Under the pieces are notes generated by a model. The model saw only the letters and a program-made list of their open reading frames with translations, did no database searches and was not told where the DNA came from. A DNA stretch of 64,000 bases from Pseudaestuariivita atlantica. Lineage in GTDB: Bacteria > Pseudomonadota > Alphaproteobacteria > Rhodobacterales > Rhodobacteraceae. The stretch covers positions 477,815-541,814 of the forward strand of contig NZ_AQQZ01000004.1 of assembly GCF_001205715.1 (NCBI RefSeq), read 5' to 3'. The translations under genes and the position numbers were made by a program. Shown here one piece after another: positions 25,931 through 35,013 of the stretch (within the stretch, counting starts at the first letter, position 1; each line of letters opens with the position of its first letter).

Positions 25931-27301
25931 ATGTCCACGAACGCTCGCCTCACCCAAGGCCCCGTGATCGCCGCGCTGGCCGCCGTGTCCGCGCCCATGT
26001 CCTTCGGCATTTTCGCCGTGCTGTCCATCGGCGTGGCCGACGCCTATTTCCTTGGCCAGCTGGGTGGCGCGCCGCTGGCGGCCATCGGGTTCATCTTTCC
26101 GGTTACGACGGCGTTCTCCTCGCTCGCAATCGGGCTCAGCGCCGGGGCCAACGCGGCGGTGTCGCAATCTCTGGGTCGGGATGACGATCCCGAACACACC
26201 CGCAGGCTGGGGCTGCATGCCATCGGGATCGGCGTGGCGCTGGCGCTGCTCATGGCGCTGGCGACGTGGACCGTCTATCCGTGGCTGTTCCGCGCGCTGG
26301 GGGCCGAGCCGGACACGATGCAGGAAATCCGCGCCTACATGCCGATCTGGGCGATGTCGTTCCCGTTCCTCGTGCTGATGATGATCGTGAACGCGGTGTT
26401 CCGGGCATACGGGTCGGGCGTTTCGTCGGCCGCGATCATGGTGCTGGCGGCGGTGATCAATATCGGGCTCGACCCGCTGTTCATCTTCGGCTTCGGCCCG
26501 ATCCCCGAACTCGGCACGCAGGGCGCGGCGGTCGCCACCTCCATCGGGCGGGGCGTCGCGGCGGCGGTGGCGCTGGGATACGCGTGGCAGCAGGGGATGC
26601 TGTCGCTGTGTTCCAATCCGTTCGGAGGCGTCTGGGCCTCGACCAAAACGATCTTTTCCGTGGGCCTGCCCGCCGGCTTTTCCAATGCGATCAACCCGGC
26701 CGGCATGGCGCTGGTGACGGCGGCTGTGGCGACCGTGGGCAGCGCGGCGGTGGCGGGGTTCGGGGCGGGCACGCGGATCACCTCGCTGACGAACGTGCCG
26801 ATGATGGCGCTGTCGGCGGGGATCGGCCCGGTCGTGGGCCAGAACTGGGGTGCCGACAAGCCCGGCCGCGCCCGCACGGCGATGCTGCAGACATGGGCGA
26901 TCTGCGTGGGCTATGGCGTGGCAGTGGGCGTCGCGCTGGCGCTCTTCGCCGAGCCCTTGGCGAACCTCATCACGGATGGAGGCGAGGCCGCGACCTATAC
27001 CGCCACCTACCTGCGCGTCGCGGGGTGGAGCATGGCGGGCTATGGCATGGTCGTCTGCACCAATGCCGCGATGAACGCGCGGTCCATGGCCAAGGTGTCG
27101 ATGGCGCTGTCGATCTCGCGCACGTTCCTTCTGTATCTGCCGCTGGCATGGGCGCTGGTGATGGTCGCGGGCTTTCCGGGCATCGCGTGGGCGGTGGTTG
27201 CCGCGAACGTGCTGGGTGCGGCGATGGCGGTGTGGTGCGCGTGGTATACCGATTTGTTTCGGGTGTCGGCGGTTCGGAAACTGGTCCCCTCTACCGCATA
27301 G
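25931..27301 (+). CDS. MATE family efflux transporter
   Basis: This 456-residue inner-membrane antiporter has about twelve membrane segments in two related halves, exporting drugs or metabolites against Na+ or H+. Typical MATE features are the N-terminal LTQGPVIAALAAVSAPM, FGFGPIPELGTQGAAVAT in the first half, and GAGTRITSLTNVPMMALSAG with IGPVVGQNWGA in the second. Length is normal. The substrate cannot be told from sequence. It is divergent from the coiled-coil gene. Confidence 0.9.
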   Translation: MSTNARLTQGPVIAALAAVSAPMSFGIFAVLSIGVADAYFLGQLGGAPLAAIGFIFPVTTAFSSLAIGLSAGANAAVSQSLGRDDDPEHTRRLGLHAIGIGVALALLMALATWTVYPWLFRALGAEPDTMQEIRAYMPIWAMSFPFLVLMMIVNAVFRAYGSGVSSAAIMVLAAVINIGLDPLFIFGFGPIPELGTQGAAVATSIGRGVAAAVALGYAWQQGMLSLCSNPFGGVWASTKTIFSVGLPAGFSNAINPAGMALVTAAVATVGSAAVAGFGAGTRITSLTNVPMMALSAGIGPVVGQNWGADKPGRARTAMLQTWAICVGYGVAVGVALALFAEPLANLITDGGEAATYTATYLRVAGWSMAGYGMVVCTNAAMNARSMAKVSMALSISRTFLLYLPLAWALVMVAGFPGIAWAVVAANVLGAAMAVWCAWYTDLFRVSAVRKLVPSTA

Positions 27302-27309
27302 CATGAGCC

Positions 27310-27470
27310 GTGCATCGGCGGGCCGCGGTGCGTCGATCCACTGCTGGGGCTGGGTGCTTTATGCCCGCCAAGTCCTTGCTTCATTCAAGCGATGCACTGA
27401 AACCAACCAAATCGACGTGCCGGGGGGCGGCCCGTCGATGCGCGGCGGCCTGCGGCCTTGATTCCGCGCC
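27310..27470 (+). repeat. Palindromic repeat family A, copy 3
   Basis: Left arm GCATCGGCGGGCCGC then GGTGCGTCGAT; loop with GGGTGCTTTATGCCCGCCA; right arm AAATCGACGTGCC then GCGGCCCGTCGATGC; tail TGCGGCCTTGATTCCGCGCC. Two positions of the inner stem are G-U pairs in RNA. It lies eight bases after the MATE stop, oriented with transcription toward the amidinotransferase. The remaining 162 bases of this 331-base gap (27471-27632) hold only a GC-rich dyad, GGGGGCCCGCCCCC, near 27600. Confidence 0.85.
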
Positions 27471-27632
27471 TTGGGCACTGGACTCGGACACAAGCCCCGC
27501 ATAACCATCGCGCCTGCATACGGCGATGGCGTCGCCGGGAAGCGCCACGCTTCTGCACTATATCCGCTCCTGCACGCCGGGACTTTCAATCGCAAGGTTG
27601 GGGGCCCGCCCCCGCTGAAACCGGAGGGTCGC

Positions 27633-28760
27633 ATGTCGAACTGGACGCCTGAGAAAACCATCGTCAATTCGTGGAACGAATGGGACCCGCTGCGCCACGT
27701 CATCGTGGGCAAGGCCGACAATTGCCACATCCCGCCGGAAGAGCCCGCGCTGGACGCCAAGGTGCCCGAAGACAGCGACATGCGCGGCCAGTGGGGCAAG
27801 CGCCCGCAGGAAACCATCGACCGCGCGAACGAGCTGCTCGACACCTTTGCCGACCAGTTGCGCGCGCGCGGCGTCAAGGTCGACCGCCCCACGCCCATCG
27901 ACCATTCGCTGCCCGCCACCACGCCCGATTTCCACACCGACAGCCAGTTCGGCTGCATGCCGCCGCGCGATGTGCTGCTGACGGTCGGGTCGGAGATCCT
28001 TGAAGCGACGATGTCTTACCGCTGCCGCTGGTTCGAATACCTCAACTACCGCCCGCTGATGCAGCAATACTGGGAGGAAGACCCCAACTTCCGCCACGAA
28101 TCCGCGCCCAAGCCGCGCCTGACGGATGCCGATTACCACGACGATTACCTGTCCGAGAAGATCGGCGTCGAGAAGCGCCTGCAATGGACGGCGGACAAGT
28201 TCTTTGTCACGACCGAGGAAGAGCCGCTGTTCGACGCCGCCGACGTGCTGCGGTTTGGCCGCGACCTTGTCGTGCAGCACGGCTTCACCACGAACCTCAA
28301 GGGAATCGAGTGGATCCGCCGCCACTTCCCCGATCACCGGGTGCACGCGGTGAACTTCCCCGGCGATCCGTACCCCATCCACATCGACGCGACCTTCACG
28401 CCGCTGCGTCCGGGCCTGATCCTGAACAACCCGCAACGCCGCCTGCCGGATGACCAGCGGGTGATGTTTGAAAAGAACGGGTGGGAGATAGTGGACGCCG
28501 CGCAGCCTGCGCACAACGCGCCGCCGGCGCTTTGCTATTCGTCGGTCTGGCTGTCGATGAACGTGCTGGTGCTGGACCCGAAAACCGTTTGTGTCGAAAA
28601 ATCCGAGGTCTACCAGGCCGAGCAGATGGACAAGCTGGGCATGGAGGTGGTCGAGGTCGACCTGCGCGATGCTTATGCCTTTGGCGGCGGTTTGCATTGC
28701 TGTACGGCGGACGTCTATCGCGAAGGCGGATGCGAGGATTACTTCCCGCATCTCGATTGA
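27633..28760 (+). CDS. Glycine/serine amidinotransferase family protein
   Basis: This 375-residue guanidino-group-modifying enzyme (GATM/StrB1 superfamily) transfers an amidino group from arginine to an amine. The expected catalytic elements are present in order: DAADVLRFGRDL (Asp), PYPIHIDATFTPL (His) and GGLHCCTADV (H355, Cys at 356/357). The substrate amine is not predictable. The ATG at 27633 has GGAGGG five bases upstream; longer in-frame extensions run into the repeat. No creatine or antibiotic genes lie nearby. Confidence 0.85.
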   Translation: MSNWTPEKTIVNSWNEWDPLRHVIVGKADNCHIPPEEPALDAKVPEDSDMRGQWGKRPQETIDRANELLDTFADQLRARGVKVDRPTPIDHSLPATTPDFHTDSQFGCMPPRDVLLTVGSEILEATMSYRCRWFEYLNYRPLMQQYWEEDPNFRHESAPKPRLTDADYHDDYLSEKIGVEKRLQWTADKFFVTTEEEPLFDAADVLRFGRDLVVQHGFTTNLKGIEWIRRHFPDHRVHAVNFPGDPYPIHIDATFTPLRPGLILNNPQRRLPDDQRVMFEKNGWEIVDAAQPAHNAPPALCYSSVWLSMNVLVLDPKTVCVEKSEVYQAEQMDKLGMEVVEVDLRDAYAFGGGLHCCTADVYREGGCEDYFPHLD

Positions 28761-28880
28761 TACCTTATGCGGCAAGGAACTGCTGATCGTTTCCGGATCG
28801 GGTTCAATGCCGCAATTCTGCCCTAATCTGAATTTAACCGTCAGATCGTAGAAGATCCGTGTGTTTGGATAGGTGTCTCC

Positions 28881-29975
28881 ATGCCGACAACGTTCAATGT
28901 TATATCCCTCGGGAACTATGCCGCGATCGACCCTACTGAGGGCAACACGCAGTCAGAGAATGCATCGTCACTCGTCGGGTTGACCTTCGGCAATCTGGAA
29001 AACCCGTTGTGGGAACAGGTCCAGTCGCTTTCGCCGGGTTCGACCGGCTTCGGCGGCGGTACCGCATCGGCCTACGACATGAACAACAGTCTGTCGAACG
29101 ACACCTTTCGTCTGAATGGCGGGCCCGACCAGACGTTCGACGGTACGGCCGTCTACAATGCCACCCTGACCTATACCGACGGTACGACCGGCACGATAAC
29201 GGCCGTTGTGTTCCAGGACACTGCGGGCAACACCTACCTTGCGCCGGAATTCTCGGCCAACGCCGACCAGGCCACGCTGGAAGCGGGGGCCATAAGGTCG
29301 ATGACGCTGACGTCGCTTGTCGGCAACAACTATTCCGGCATGACCGGGTCCCGCGAAACCTTCAACGCGGCGGTTTGCTTTGCCGCGGGAACGAAAATTG
29401 CGACTCCGGACGGCCTGAAGGACGTGGCACGTCTTGTTCCCGGTGATCGCGTGATGACGGTCGACAATGGTCCGCAGGTCGTGCGCTGGGTCGGTATCCG
29501 GACGGTTCCCGCCATCGCGAATCATGCGCCGATCCGCATCCGGGCCGGTGCGCTGGGCCGGGGCGTGCCGGAGCATGACCTGATCGTGTCCCGCCAGCAC
29601 CGCGTCCTTCTGCGGTCACGCGTGGCGCAACGCATGTTCGGCCAGTCCGAGGTCTTGGTTTCCGCATGCCGCCTGACGCCCCTGCCGGGTGTGGAGGAGG
29701 TGCGCGACTGGGGCATCGTGACGTGGTGCCACCTGATGTGCGACCGGCACGAGGTGATCTGGGCCGCCGGTGCCCCGGCGGAGACGCTGTATCTCGGGCC
29801 AGAGGCGCGGCAGATGCTGTCCGACGCGGCGCTGGACGAGATCCTTGCGCTGTTTCCCGAACTGGCCGACCATCCGGGCCTGCCCGCGCGTCCGATGCCT
29901 GACGGGCGCAAGCAGAAGGAACTGATCGCGCGGCTGGTCAAGAACCACCGCACGCCTGTCGAAAGCGCGACCTGA
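28881..29975 (+). CDS. Hint-domain protein with a beta-rich N-terminal module
   Basis: The product is 364 residues. Residues 1-160 form a Thr/Ser/Gly-rich beta-type region (TATYNATLTYTDGT-like strands) without a signal peptide, resembling modules of proteins exported by type I secretion. A Hint_2 domain begins at C166 (CFAAGTKIATPDGLKDVARL), with VPGDRVMTVDNGPQVVRWVG and HDLIVSRQHRVLL, the usual Hedgehog/intein-type self-processing block. The final ~90 residues are helical. Such proteins are common in Rhodobacterales; the substrate or purpose of cleavage is unknown. Confidence 0.8.
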   Translation: MPTTFNVISLGNYAAIDPTEGNTQSENASSLVGLTFGNLENPLWEQVQSLSPGSTGFGGGTASAYDMNNSLSNDTFRLNGGPDQTFDGTAVYNATLTYTDGTTGTITAVVFQDTAGNTYLAPEFSANADQATLEAGAIRSMTLTSLVGNNYSGMTGSRETFNAAVCFAAGTKIATPDGLKDVARLVPGDRVMTVDNGPQVVRWVGIRTVPAIANHAPIRIRAGALGRGVPEHDLIVSRQHRVLLRSRVAQRMFGQSEVLVSACRLTPLPGVEEVRDWGIVTWCHLMCDRHEVIWAAGAPAETLYLGPEARQMLSDAALDEILALFPELADHPGLPARPMPDGRKQKELIARLVKNHRTPVESAT

Positions 29976-30007
29976 GGGTCACGCCCCGCAGCGATGCGCC
30001 GAAAGGG

Positions 30008-31009
30008 TCAGACCCGCCCGATCGCGGTCACCCGGCCAAGGATGTCGGTGCCCAGCTGGTGCCAGGCATGCAGCAGGTCGATGAACACCCAGTTCTCGTG
30101 CAGCTTGCCGCCGCCCGCGCGGTAGATGTCGATCACGCGAAACTCGATCTGCCTGTCGCTTGCGGGCATGCCCATGAACCCGCCGACGTGGCGCGCGGTG
30201 AAGTTGGGCCAGCCGAAGAACCCGCCGAAATCGCCTTCGGCCATGCGGCACAGGTGCCCCGTCTTGGCGCGGTCGGTGAACGCCGCGCGGAAGGGGCCGG
30301 AATGTTGCCGGGCATAACGCGGGATGGTGTAGGTCGCGCCGATGCCGGTCGGACCCCACCAGATCATGTCCTCGGCCCATGTCCGGCGTAGCTCGTCTTC
30401 CAGCGGCAGGCCAAGCTGCCACGTGCCCAGGTCGGCAATCATCGCGTTGATGGTGGCCAGCGTCGCCTCGCCCCGTTCGGGATCCTGCGGGTCGGTCATC
30501 ACGCCGGAATGGGTCATCGGGCCGGGCTGCACCAGTTCCGCCGCCGTCTGCGGCCCGAACGGGCGGTACCCCGCCTGCACCATCAGGTGCGGCAGGTCAA
30601 AGAACATCGCCTCTTCGACGATCCTGCCATCCTCGACCTTGTGGAATGCCGCGTAGCGCAGCATCGCGATCTTGCGGGTCGGCTCGATCCCGAGCCACGG
30701 CGCGTCGAACAGGCCCATCAGGTGGCCCATCGACGCGACCCAGACGGACTGGAACCCGTCCATTTCGTTCAGACCGGCTATGAACACGTCGAGCCGCCGC
30801 TGCATTGGTGTCAGCGCGCGGCGCAGCGGCGTCCAGAACGCGTCTTCGACCTCGGCCCGTCCGGTCAGCAATCCGAAAGGGTGAAATCCGCGCCAGACCA
30901 GCGCCTCGGCGCAGTAGGGCGATGTATCGTCACCGCGGTCCAGTGCGGTGTAATAGGCGCGCACGATCTCTTTCTCGGCCTGGAAGGTGCGCGGCTGGCT
31001 GCCGTCCAT
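30008..31009 (-). CDS. Tandem SnoaL-like (NTF2-fold) protein
   Basis: This 333-residue protein is built from two SnoaL/NTF2-like halves (about 10-160 and 185-330). The first contains VRAYYTALDRGDD and KVEDGRIVEEAMFFDLPHLM; the second contains GWPNFTARHVGGFMG and HENWVFIDLLHAWHQLG. SnoaL-like folds act as cyclases, isomerases or ligand-binding proteins; which applies here is unknown. It faces the Hint gene convergently. Confidence 0.75.
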   Translation of the reverse strand: MDGSQPRTFQAEKEIVRAYYTALDRGDDTSPYCAEALVWRGFHPFGLLTGRAEVEDAFWTPLRRALTPMQRRLDVFIAGLNEMDGFQSVWVASMGHLMGLFDAPWLGIEPTRKIAMLRYAAFHKVEDGRIVEEAMFFDLPHLMVQAGYRPFGPQTAAELVQPGPMTHSGVMTDPQDPERGEATLATINAMIADLGTWQLGLPLEDELRRTWAEDMIWWGPTGIGATYTIPRYARQHSGPFRAAFTDRAKTGHLCRMAEGDFGGFFGWPNFTARHVGGFMGMPASDRQIEFRVIDIYRAGGGKLHENWVFIDLLHAWHQLGTDILGRVTAIGRV

Positions 31010-31079
31010 GGGTCTTGTTCCGTTTGGTCCCTCGGCGCGCAGGGTGCCACGGTCTGGCGCAGGTGCAAGCCTCTTTGCG

Positions 31080-31886
31080 TCAGCCGTGTCGTAAAATCGC
31101 GCGGCACATGGCGCTGCCCGGGTCTTCGAGCGCGTCGATCACGTCGAAATGGTGCCGGTCCGTGGCTTCGACGAGGTCGACACCCCACGCCTCTGCCTGC
31201 CACCGCGCCTGGTCGAGAAACGAAGGACGCTCCGCCGCGCCGACCCAGACGGTGACGGGCACGTCCAGCCTGTCGGTCATGTGTACCGGGCTTTCGGCCT
31301 GCGCCTCGCCTGCGTCGATCCGCAGGCTTTCGTTCATCGAAGTGTTCATCAACGGCGCAAGGTCACTGACCGGGGAGATCGGCACGCAGGACACCAGCCG
31401 CGCGGCCACCGCGTCGGGCAGCATCCCCGGCTCCATCATGCGCGACACGAGGTGCCCGCCCGCCGAATGGCCCGCCAGCGCGATGGGGCCCGCGACCTGC
31501 TCTGCCGCGACGGTGATCGCCTGCGCCACCTGCCGCGTGATGTCGCCGATGCGCACGTCGGGGCACAGGTCATAGGACGGCATAGCCACCGCCCATCCCG
31601 CCAGCGTCGGCCCGGCGGCGAGGTGGGTCCAGTACGTCTTGTCGAATTTCAGCCAGTAACCGCCATGCACGAACACGACGAGGCCCTCTGCCGCGCCCTG
31701 CGGCAGGATCAGGTCGAACAGCGCCCGGTCACCCCGGCCATAGGGCAGGTCGTTCTGCGCGCGCCCCTGTCCAAGGCACTTGGCGAGATACGTCGTCGCC
31801 CGCGCCTGCCAGCGCGCGGGGTAGCTGGCCCCGTCGGGGATGTGATCCACGTTGTTATAGGCGGCGTCCCAACTGGCCTGATCCAT
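31080..31886 (-). CDS. Alpha/beta hydrolase, kynurenine-formamidase-like
   Basis: This 268-residue hydrolase has the oxyanion motif VFVHGGYW, the nucleophile elbow GHSAGGHL, and a late histidine in DRHHFDVID. The HGGYW block and size fit the AFMID/KynB-like alpha/beta group that hydrolyses N-formylkynurenine or small esters. No other tryptophan-catabolic gene is near, so the substrate is open. The ATG at 31886 has GGGGAG six bases upstream. Confidence 0.8.
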   Translation of the reverse strand: MDQASWDAAYNNVDHIPDGASYPARWQARATTYLAKCLGQGRAQNDLPYGRGDRALFDLILPQGAAEGLVVFVHGGYWLKFDKTYWTHLAAGPTLAGWAVAMPSYDLCPDVRIGDITRQVAQAITVAAEQVAGPIALAGHSAGGHLVSRMMEPGMLPDAVAARLVSCVPISPVSDLAPLMNTSMNESLRIDAGEAQAESPVHMTDRLDVPVTVWVGAAERPSFLDQARWQAEAWGVDLVEATDRHHFDVIDALEDPGSAMCRAILRHG

Positions 31887-31998
31887 GCTGCTCCCCTGGC
31901 CTGACCGATCATCTGGACAAGGGGTGCCACAGATGATCCTGTCTTGCACGGAAACAATCGCGCCGCGGGTGCGTTCAAGCGCCAAAGGAGACCGCATC

Positions 31999-33471
31999 AT
32001 GCTCGATCAGACGACAGACCTCGCCTCGCTTCTCAACGACCCTACGCTGCTGGTGACCCGCGGCTACCTTGCCGGGGAATGGGTCGACGGGGACGGCACC
32101 TTCGACGTCGTGAACCCCGCACGTGGCGACGTGATCGCGCAGGTCGCGGACCTGAGCCGCGCGCAATGCGGCGAGGCCATCGCCAAGGCCGAGGTCGCGC
32201 AAAAGGAATGGGCCGCGAAGACCGCCAAGGACCGCGCCAATATCCTGCGCAAGTGGTACGACCTGATGGTCGAACATGCAGACGACCTTGCCACCATTCT
32301 GACTGCCGAACAGGGCAAACCCTTTGCCGAGGCGCGGGGCGAGATCATGTACGGCGCCTCGTTCATCGAATGGTTCGCGGAAGAGGCCAAGCGCGTCTAT
32401 GGGGAGACGATCCCCGGCCACCAGCCCGACAAGCGCATCACCGTGATCCGCCAGCCCATCGGCGTGGCCGCGTCGATCACGCCATGGAACTTCCCCAACG
32501 CGATGATCACCCGCAAGGCCGGTCCGGCTCTGGCCGCCGGTTGTGCCTTCGTCGCCCGGCCCGCCGCACAGACGCCCCTGTCGGCGCTGGTGCTGGGCGA
32601 GTTGGCGACGCGCGCGGGCATCCCCGCCGGCGTTCTCTCGGTCATCCCGTCGTCGTCCTCGTCCGAGATCGGCAAGGAATTCTGCGAGAACCCGATCGTG
32701 CGCAAGCTGACCTTCACCGGGTCGACTGAGGTGGGGCGCATCCTGCTGAAACAGGCCGCCGATCAGGTCATGAAATGCTCGATGGAACTGGGCGGCAACG
32801 CGCCCTTCATCGTGTTCGACGACGCCGATCTGGATGCCGCCGTCGACGGCGCGATGATCTGCAAGTTCCGCAACAACGGCCAGACCTGCGTCTGCGCCAA
32901 CCGCATCTACGTGCAGGCGGGTGTCTATGACGCCTTTGCCGAAAAGCTGAAGGCCGCCGTGGCCAAGCTGAACGTGGGCGATGGGCTGGAAGACGGCGTG
33001 ACCACCGGACCGCTCATCAACGAGGACGCGGTGGAGAAGGTGAAGGAGCACCTCGAAGACGCGACCTCGAAAGGGGCGGAGGTGATCGCGGGCGGCGAAC
33101 GCCACGACCTGGGCGGCACCTTCTTCGAGCCGACCATCGTGTCGGGCGTCACGCAGGAAATGCTCGTCGCGTCGGACGAAACCTTCGGCCCCCTCGCACC
33201 GCTCTTCAAGTTCGAGACCGAGGAAGAGGTGATCGAGAAGGCGAACGACACGATCTTCGGCCTCGCCTCGTATTTCTATGCCCGCGACATCGGTCGCATC
33301 ACTCGCGTTCAGGAGGGGCTGGAATACGGGATGGTGGGTGTGAACACCGGCCTGATCTCGACCGAAGTGGCACCGTTCGGCGGCGTCAAGCAGTCCGGTC
33401 TTGGCCGCGAAGGCTCGCGCCACGGGATCGAGGAATTCCTGGAGATGAAATACATCTGCACCTCGATCTGA
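31999..33471 (+). CDS. gabD: NAD(P)-dependent succinate-semialdehyde dehydrogenase
   Basis: This 490-residue aldehyde dehydrogenase oxidises succinate semialdehyde to succinate, as in GABA breakdown. The catalytic glutamate is in MELGGNAPF and the cysteine in NNGQTCVCANRIYV, which is characteristic of GabD. FTGSTEVGR and PWNFPNAMITRKAGPALAAG form the cofactor pocket. The ATG at 31999 has AAAGGAG nine bases upstream. No gabT lies adjacent. It is divergent from the hydrolase. Confidence 0.92.
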   Translation: MLDQTTDLASLLNDPTLLVTRGYLAGEWVDGDGTFDVVNPARGDVIAQVADLSRAQCGEAIAKAEVAQKEWAAKTAKDRANILRKWYDLMVEHADDLATILTAEQGKPFAEARGEIMYGASFIEWFAEEAKRVYGETIPGHQPDKRITVIRQPIGVAASITPWNFPNAMITRKAGPALAAGCAFVARPAAQTPLSALVLGELATRAGIPAGVLSVIPSSSSSEIGKEFCENPIVRKLTFTGSTEVGRILLKQAADQVMKCSMELGGNAPFIVFDDADLDAAVDGAMICKFRNNGQTCVCANRIYVQAGVYDAFAEKLKAAVAKLNVGDGLEDGVTTGPLINEDAVEKVKEHLEDATSKGAEVIAGGERHDLGGTFFEPTIVSGVTQEMLVASDETFGPLAPLFKFETEEEVIEKANDTIFGLASYFYARDIGRITRVQEGLEYGMVGVNTGLISTEVAPFGGVKQSGLGREGSRHGIEEFLEMKYICTSI

Positions 33472-33762
33472 GCGGTCGGCTGGCAATCGGGTGATTCTGT
33501 CGCGGCGGTTGCGGGGCTTTCGGTGCGGGAAGGCACCCGGCGGGCACCGTGATGGCTTCCGCTACGGCAGCTTTCACCCAACCGGTTGATCCCGTTCGAA
33601 AAGCCCGGAGAAACACAATCTGCAAGGTGCCGCGACCTGTGGCCCCTTTGCCATACCTTGCCGCCACTGTTGCCGATGCGCAGCAGTGGCGCCTTGTTTC
33701 GACGCCATTGCGCACCACACTTTGCCGTCATGGGGGCGCGCCGGTTCAGGCGTGATGGTTGT

Positions 33763-34944
33763 GTGAAAGCTATACTCGTCGGAGGAGGTATCGGCGGATT
33801 GACCGCCGCACTCGCACTCGATCAGATCGGGTGGGACGTCTCTGTCTTGGAGCGCGCGCCCGAGCTGGGCGAGATCGGCGCGGGCGTTCAGATCAGCCCC
33901 AACGGGATCAAGGTTCTCGACGCGCTGGGCGTGATGCCCCGGATCGAGGCGACGCTGTTCCAGCCCGACGCGATAGAGATCCGGCACGGCCCCACGGGGC
34001 GCAAGTTCTTCCACCTGCCGATGAAGGCCGTGGCGCTGGAGCGCTGGGGCGCGCGGTACATCCAGATCCATCGCGCCGACCTTGTCGACGGGCTTGCCGC
34101 GACGCTGCGCGACCGCCAGCCCGACGCCTTGCGGACCGGGGCGGAAGTGGCCGCTTACGAGACGTCGTCCAAGGGCGCGGCGGTCACCCTGACCACGGGC
34201 GAGCGGTGCGAGGCGGACCTGATCATCGGGGCCGACGGCATCCATTCGGTGATCCGCGACCAGATGCTGGGCCCGGACGAACCCGTCTTCACCGGCAACG
34301 TCGCGTGGCGCGCCGTGGTGCCGGTTGCCGACCTTGACCCGGACGTGGTGCCGCCGCCGTCAGGCTGCGTCTGGACCGGGCCGGGCAAGCACGCGGTCAC
34401 CACCCGAATCCGGGGCGGATCGGTGGTGAATTTCGTGGGCGTGGTTGAACAGGACGCCTGGACGCAGGAAGGCTGGAGCCTGACCGGCACCGCCGCGCAG
34501 GCGCATGCCGATTTCGGCGGCTGGAACCCGACGCTGGCCGCGATCATCGACGCCGCGCCGACGCTGCACCGCTGGGCGCTGTTCACCCGGCCGCCGCTGC
34601 CGCGCTGGTCGGACGGGGCGGTGGCTCTGCTGGGCGACGCGGCGCATCCGATGCTGCCGTCGATGGCGCAGGGCGCGGTGCAGGCGATGGAAGACGCCTT
34701 CGTGCTGGCGCGCGAGCTGGAGAAGGGCGGCATGATCTCGGCCGCGTGCGAGAGGTACTATGCCGCGCGGATCGACCGGGTCACCCGCGTGCAGGAGCAA
34801 TCGGCAGCCAACCTCGCGCTGTTCCACCGGCGGGGCGTGCTGTCGCAATTGCAGGCCTATGCGCCGATCTGGCTGGCCGGGAAGGTCGCGCCCAGGCTTC
34901 TGCAACGCCGCAACGACTGGCTTTACGGCGCCGAACTGGGCTGA
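33763..34944 (+). CDS. FAD-dependent monooxygenase, salicylate-hydroxylase type
   Basis: This 393-residue flavoprotein hydroxylase (group A) has KAILVGGGIGGLTAALAL at the N terminus (FAD dinucleotide fold), a central DG-type motif in LIIGADGIHSVIRD, and LLGDAAHPMLPSMAQGAVQ for FAD ribityl binding. The GTG at 33763 places the FAD motif at residues 3-18 as in relatives; an ATG at 33730 would add eleven residues. The aromatic substrate is not determined. The 291-base gap upstream holds only a degenerate REP-like stretch near 33476-33500. Confidence 0.83.
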   Translation: MKAILVGGGIGGLTAALALDQIGWDVSVLERAPELGEIGAGVQISPNGIKVLDALGVMPRIEATLFQPDAIEIRHGPTGRKFFHLPMKAVALERWGARYIQIHRADLVDGLAATLRDRQPDALRTGAEVAAYETSSKGAAVTLTTGERCEADLIIGADGIHSVIRDQMLGPDEPVFTGNVAWRAVVPVADLDPDVVPPPSGCVWTGPGKHAVTTRIRGGSVVNFVGVVEQDAWTQEGWSLTGTAAQAHADFGGWNPTLAAIIDAAPTLHRWALFTRPPLPRWSDGAVALLGDAAHPMLPSMAQGAVQAMEDAFVLARELEKGGMISAACERYYAARIDRVTRVQEQSAANLALFHRRGVLSQLQAYAPIWLAGKVAPRLLQRRNDWLYGAELG

Positions 34945-34961
34945 GGCAGGCACCACCCACG

Positions 34962-34988
34962 AAAAAGGCCCCGGCGGATACCGGGGCC
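34962..34988 (-). terminator. Intrinsic terminator between the monooxygenase and hsp20
   Basis: Stem GGCCCCGG paired with CCGGGGCC around TATCCG, followed on the minus strand by TTTTTCG. It is a strong terminator for hsp20 and probably also stops the convergent monooxygenase message. Confidence 0.85.
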
Positions 34989-35013
34989 CTGGGGGAGGTG
35001 GTCTGCGTCAGGA

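Noticed and set aside
27310..27504. Possible small protein starting at the conserved TTTATG of family A copy 3
   Set aside because: The same frame in copy 1 stops after 13 codons and the peptides of copies 2 and 3 are dissimilar outside the arms, so the conservation is at nucleotide level.
33476..33500. A further REP copy before the FAD monooxygenase
   Set aside because: It has fragments (GGTCGGCTGG, TCGGGTGATT) but no second arm, so it is at best a decayed copy.
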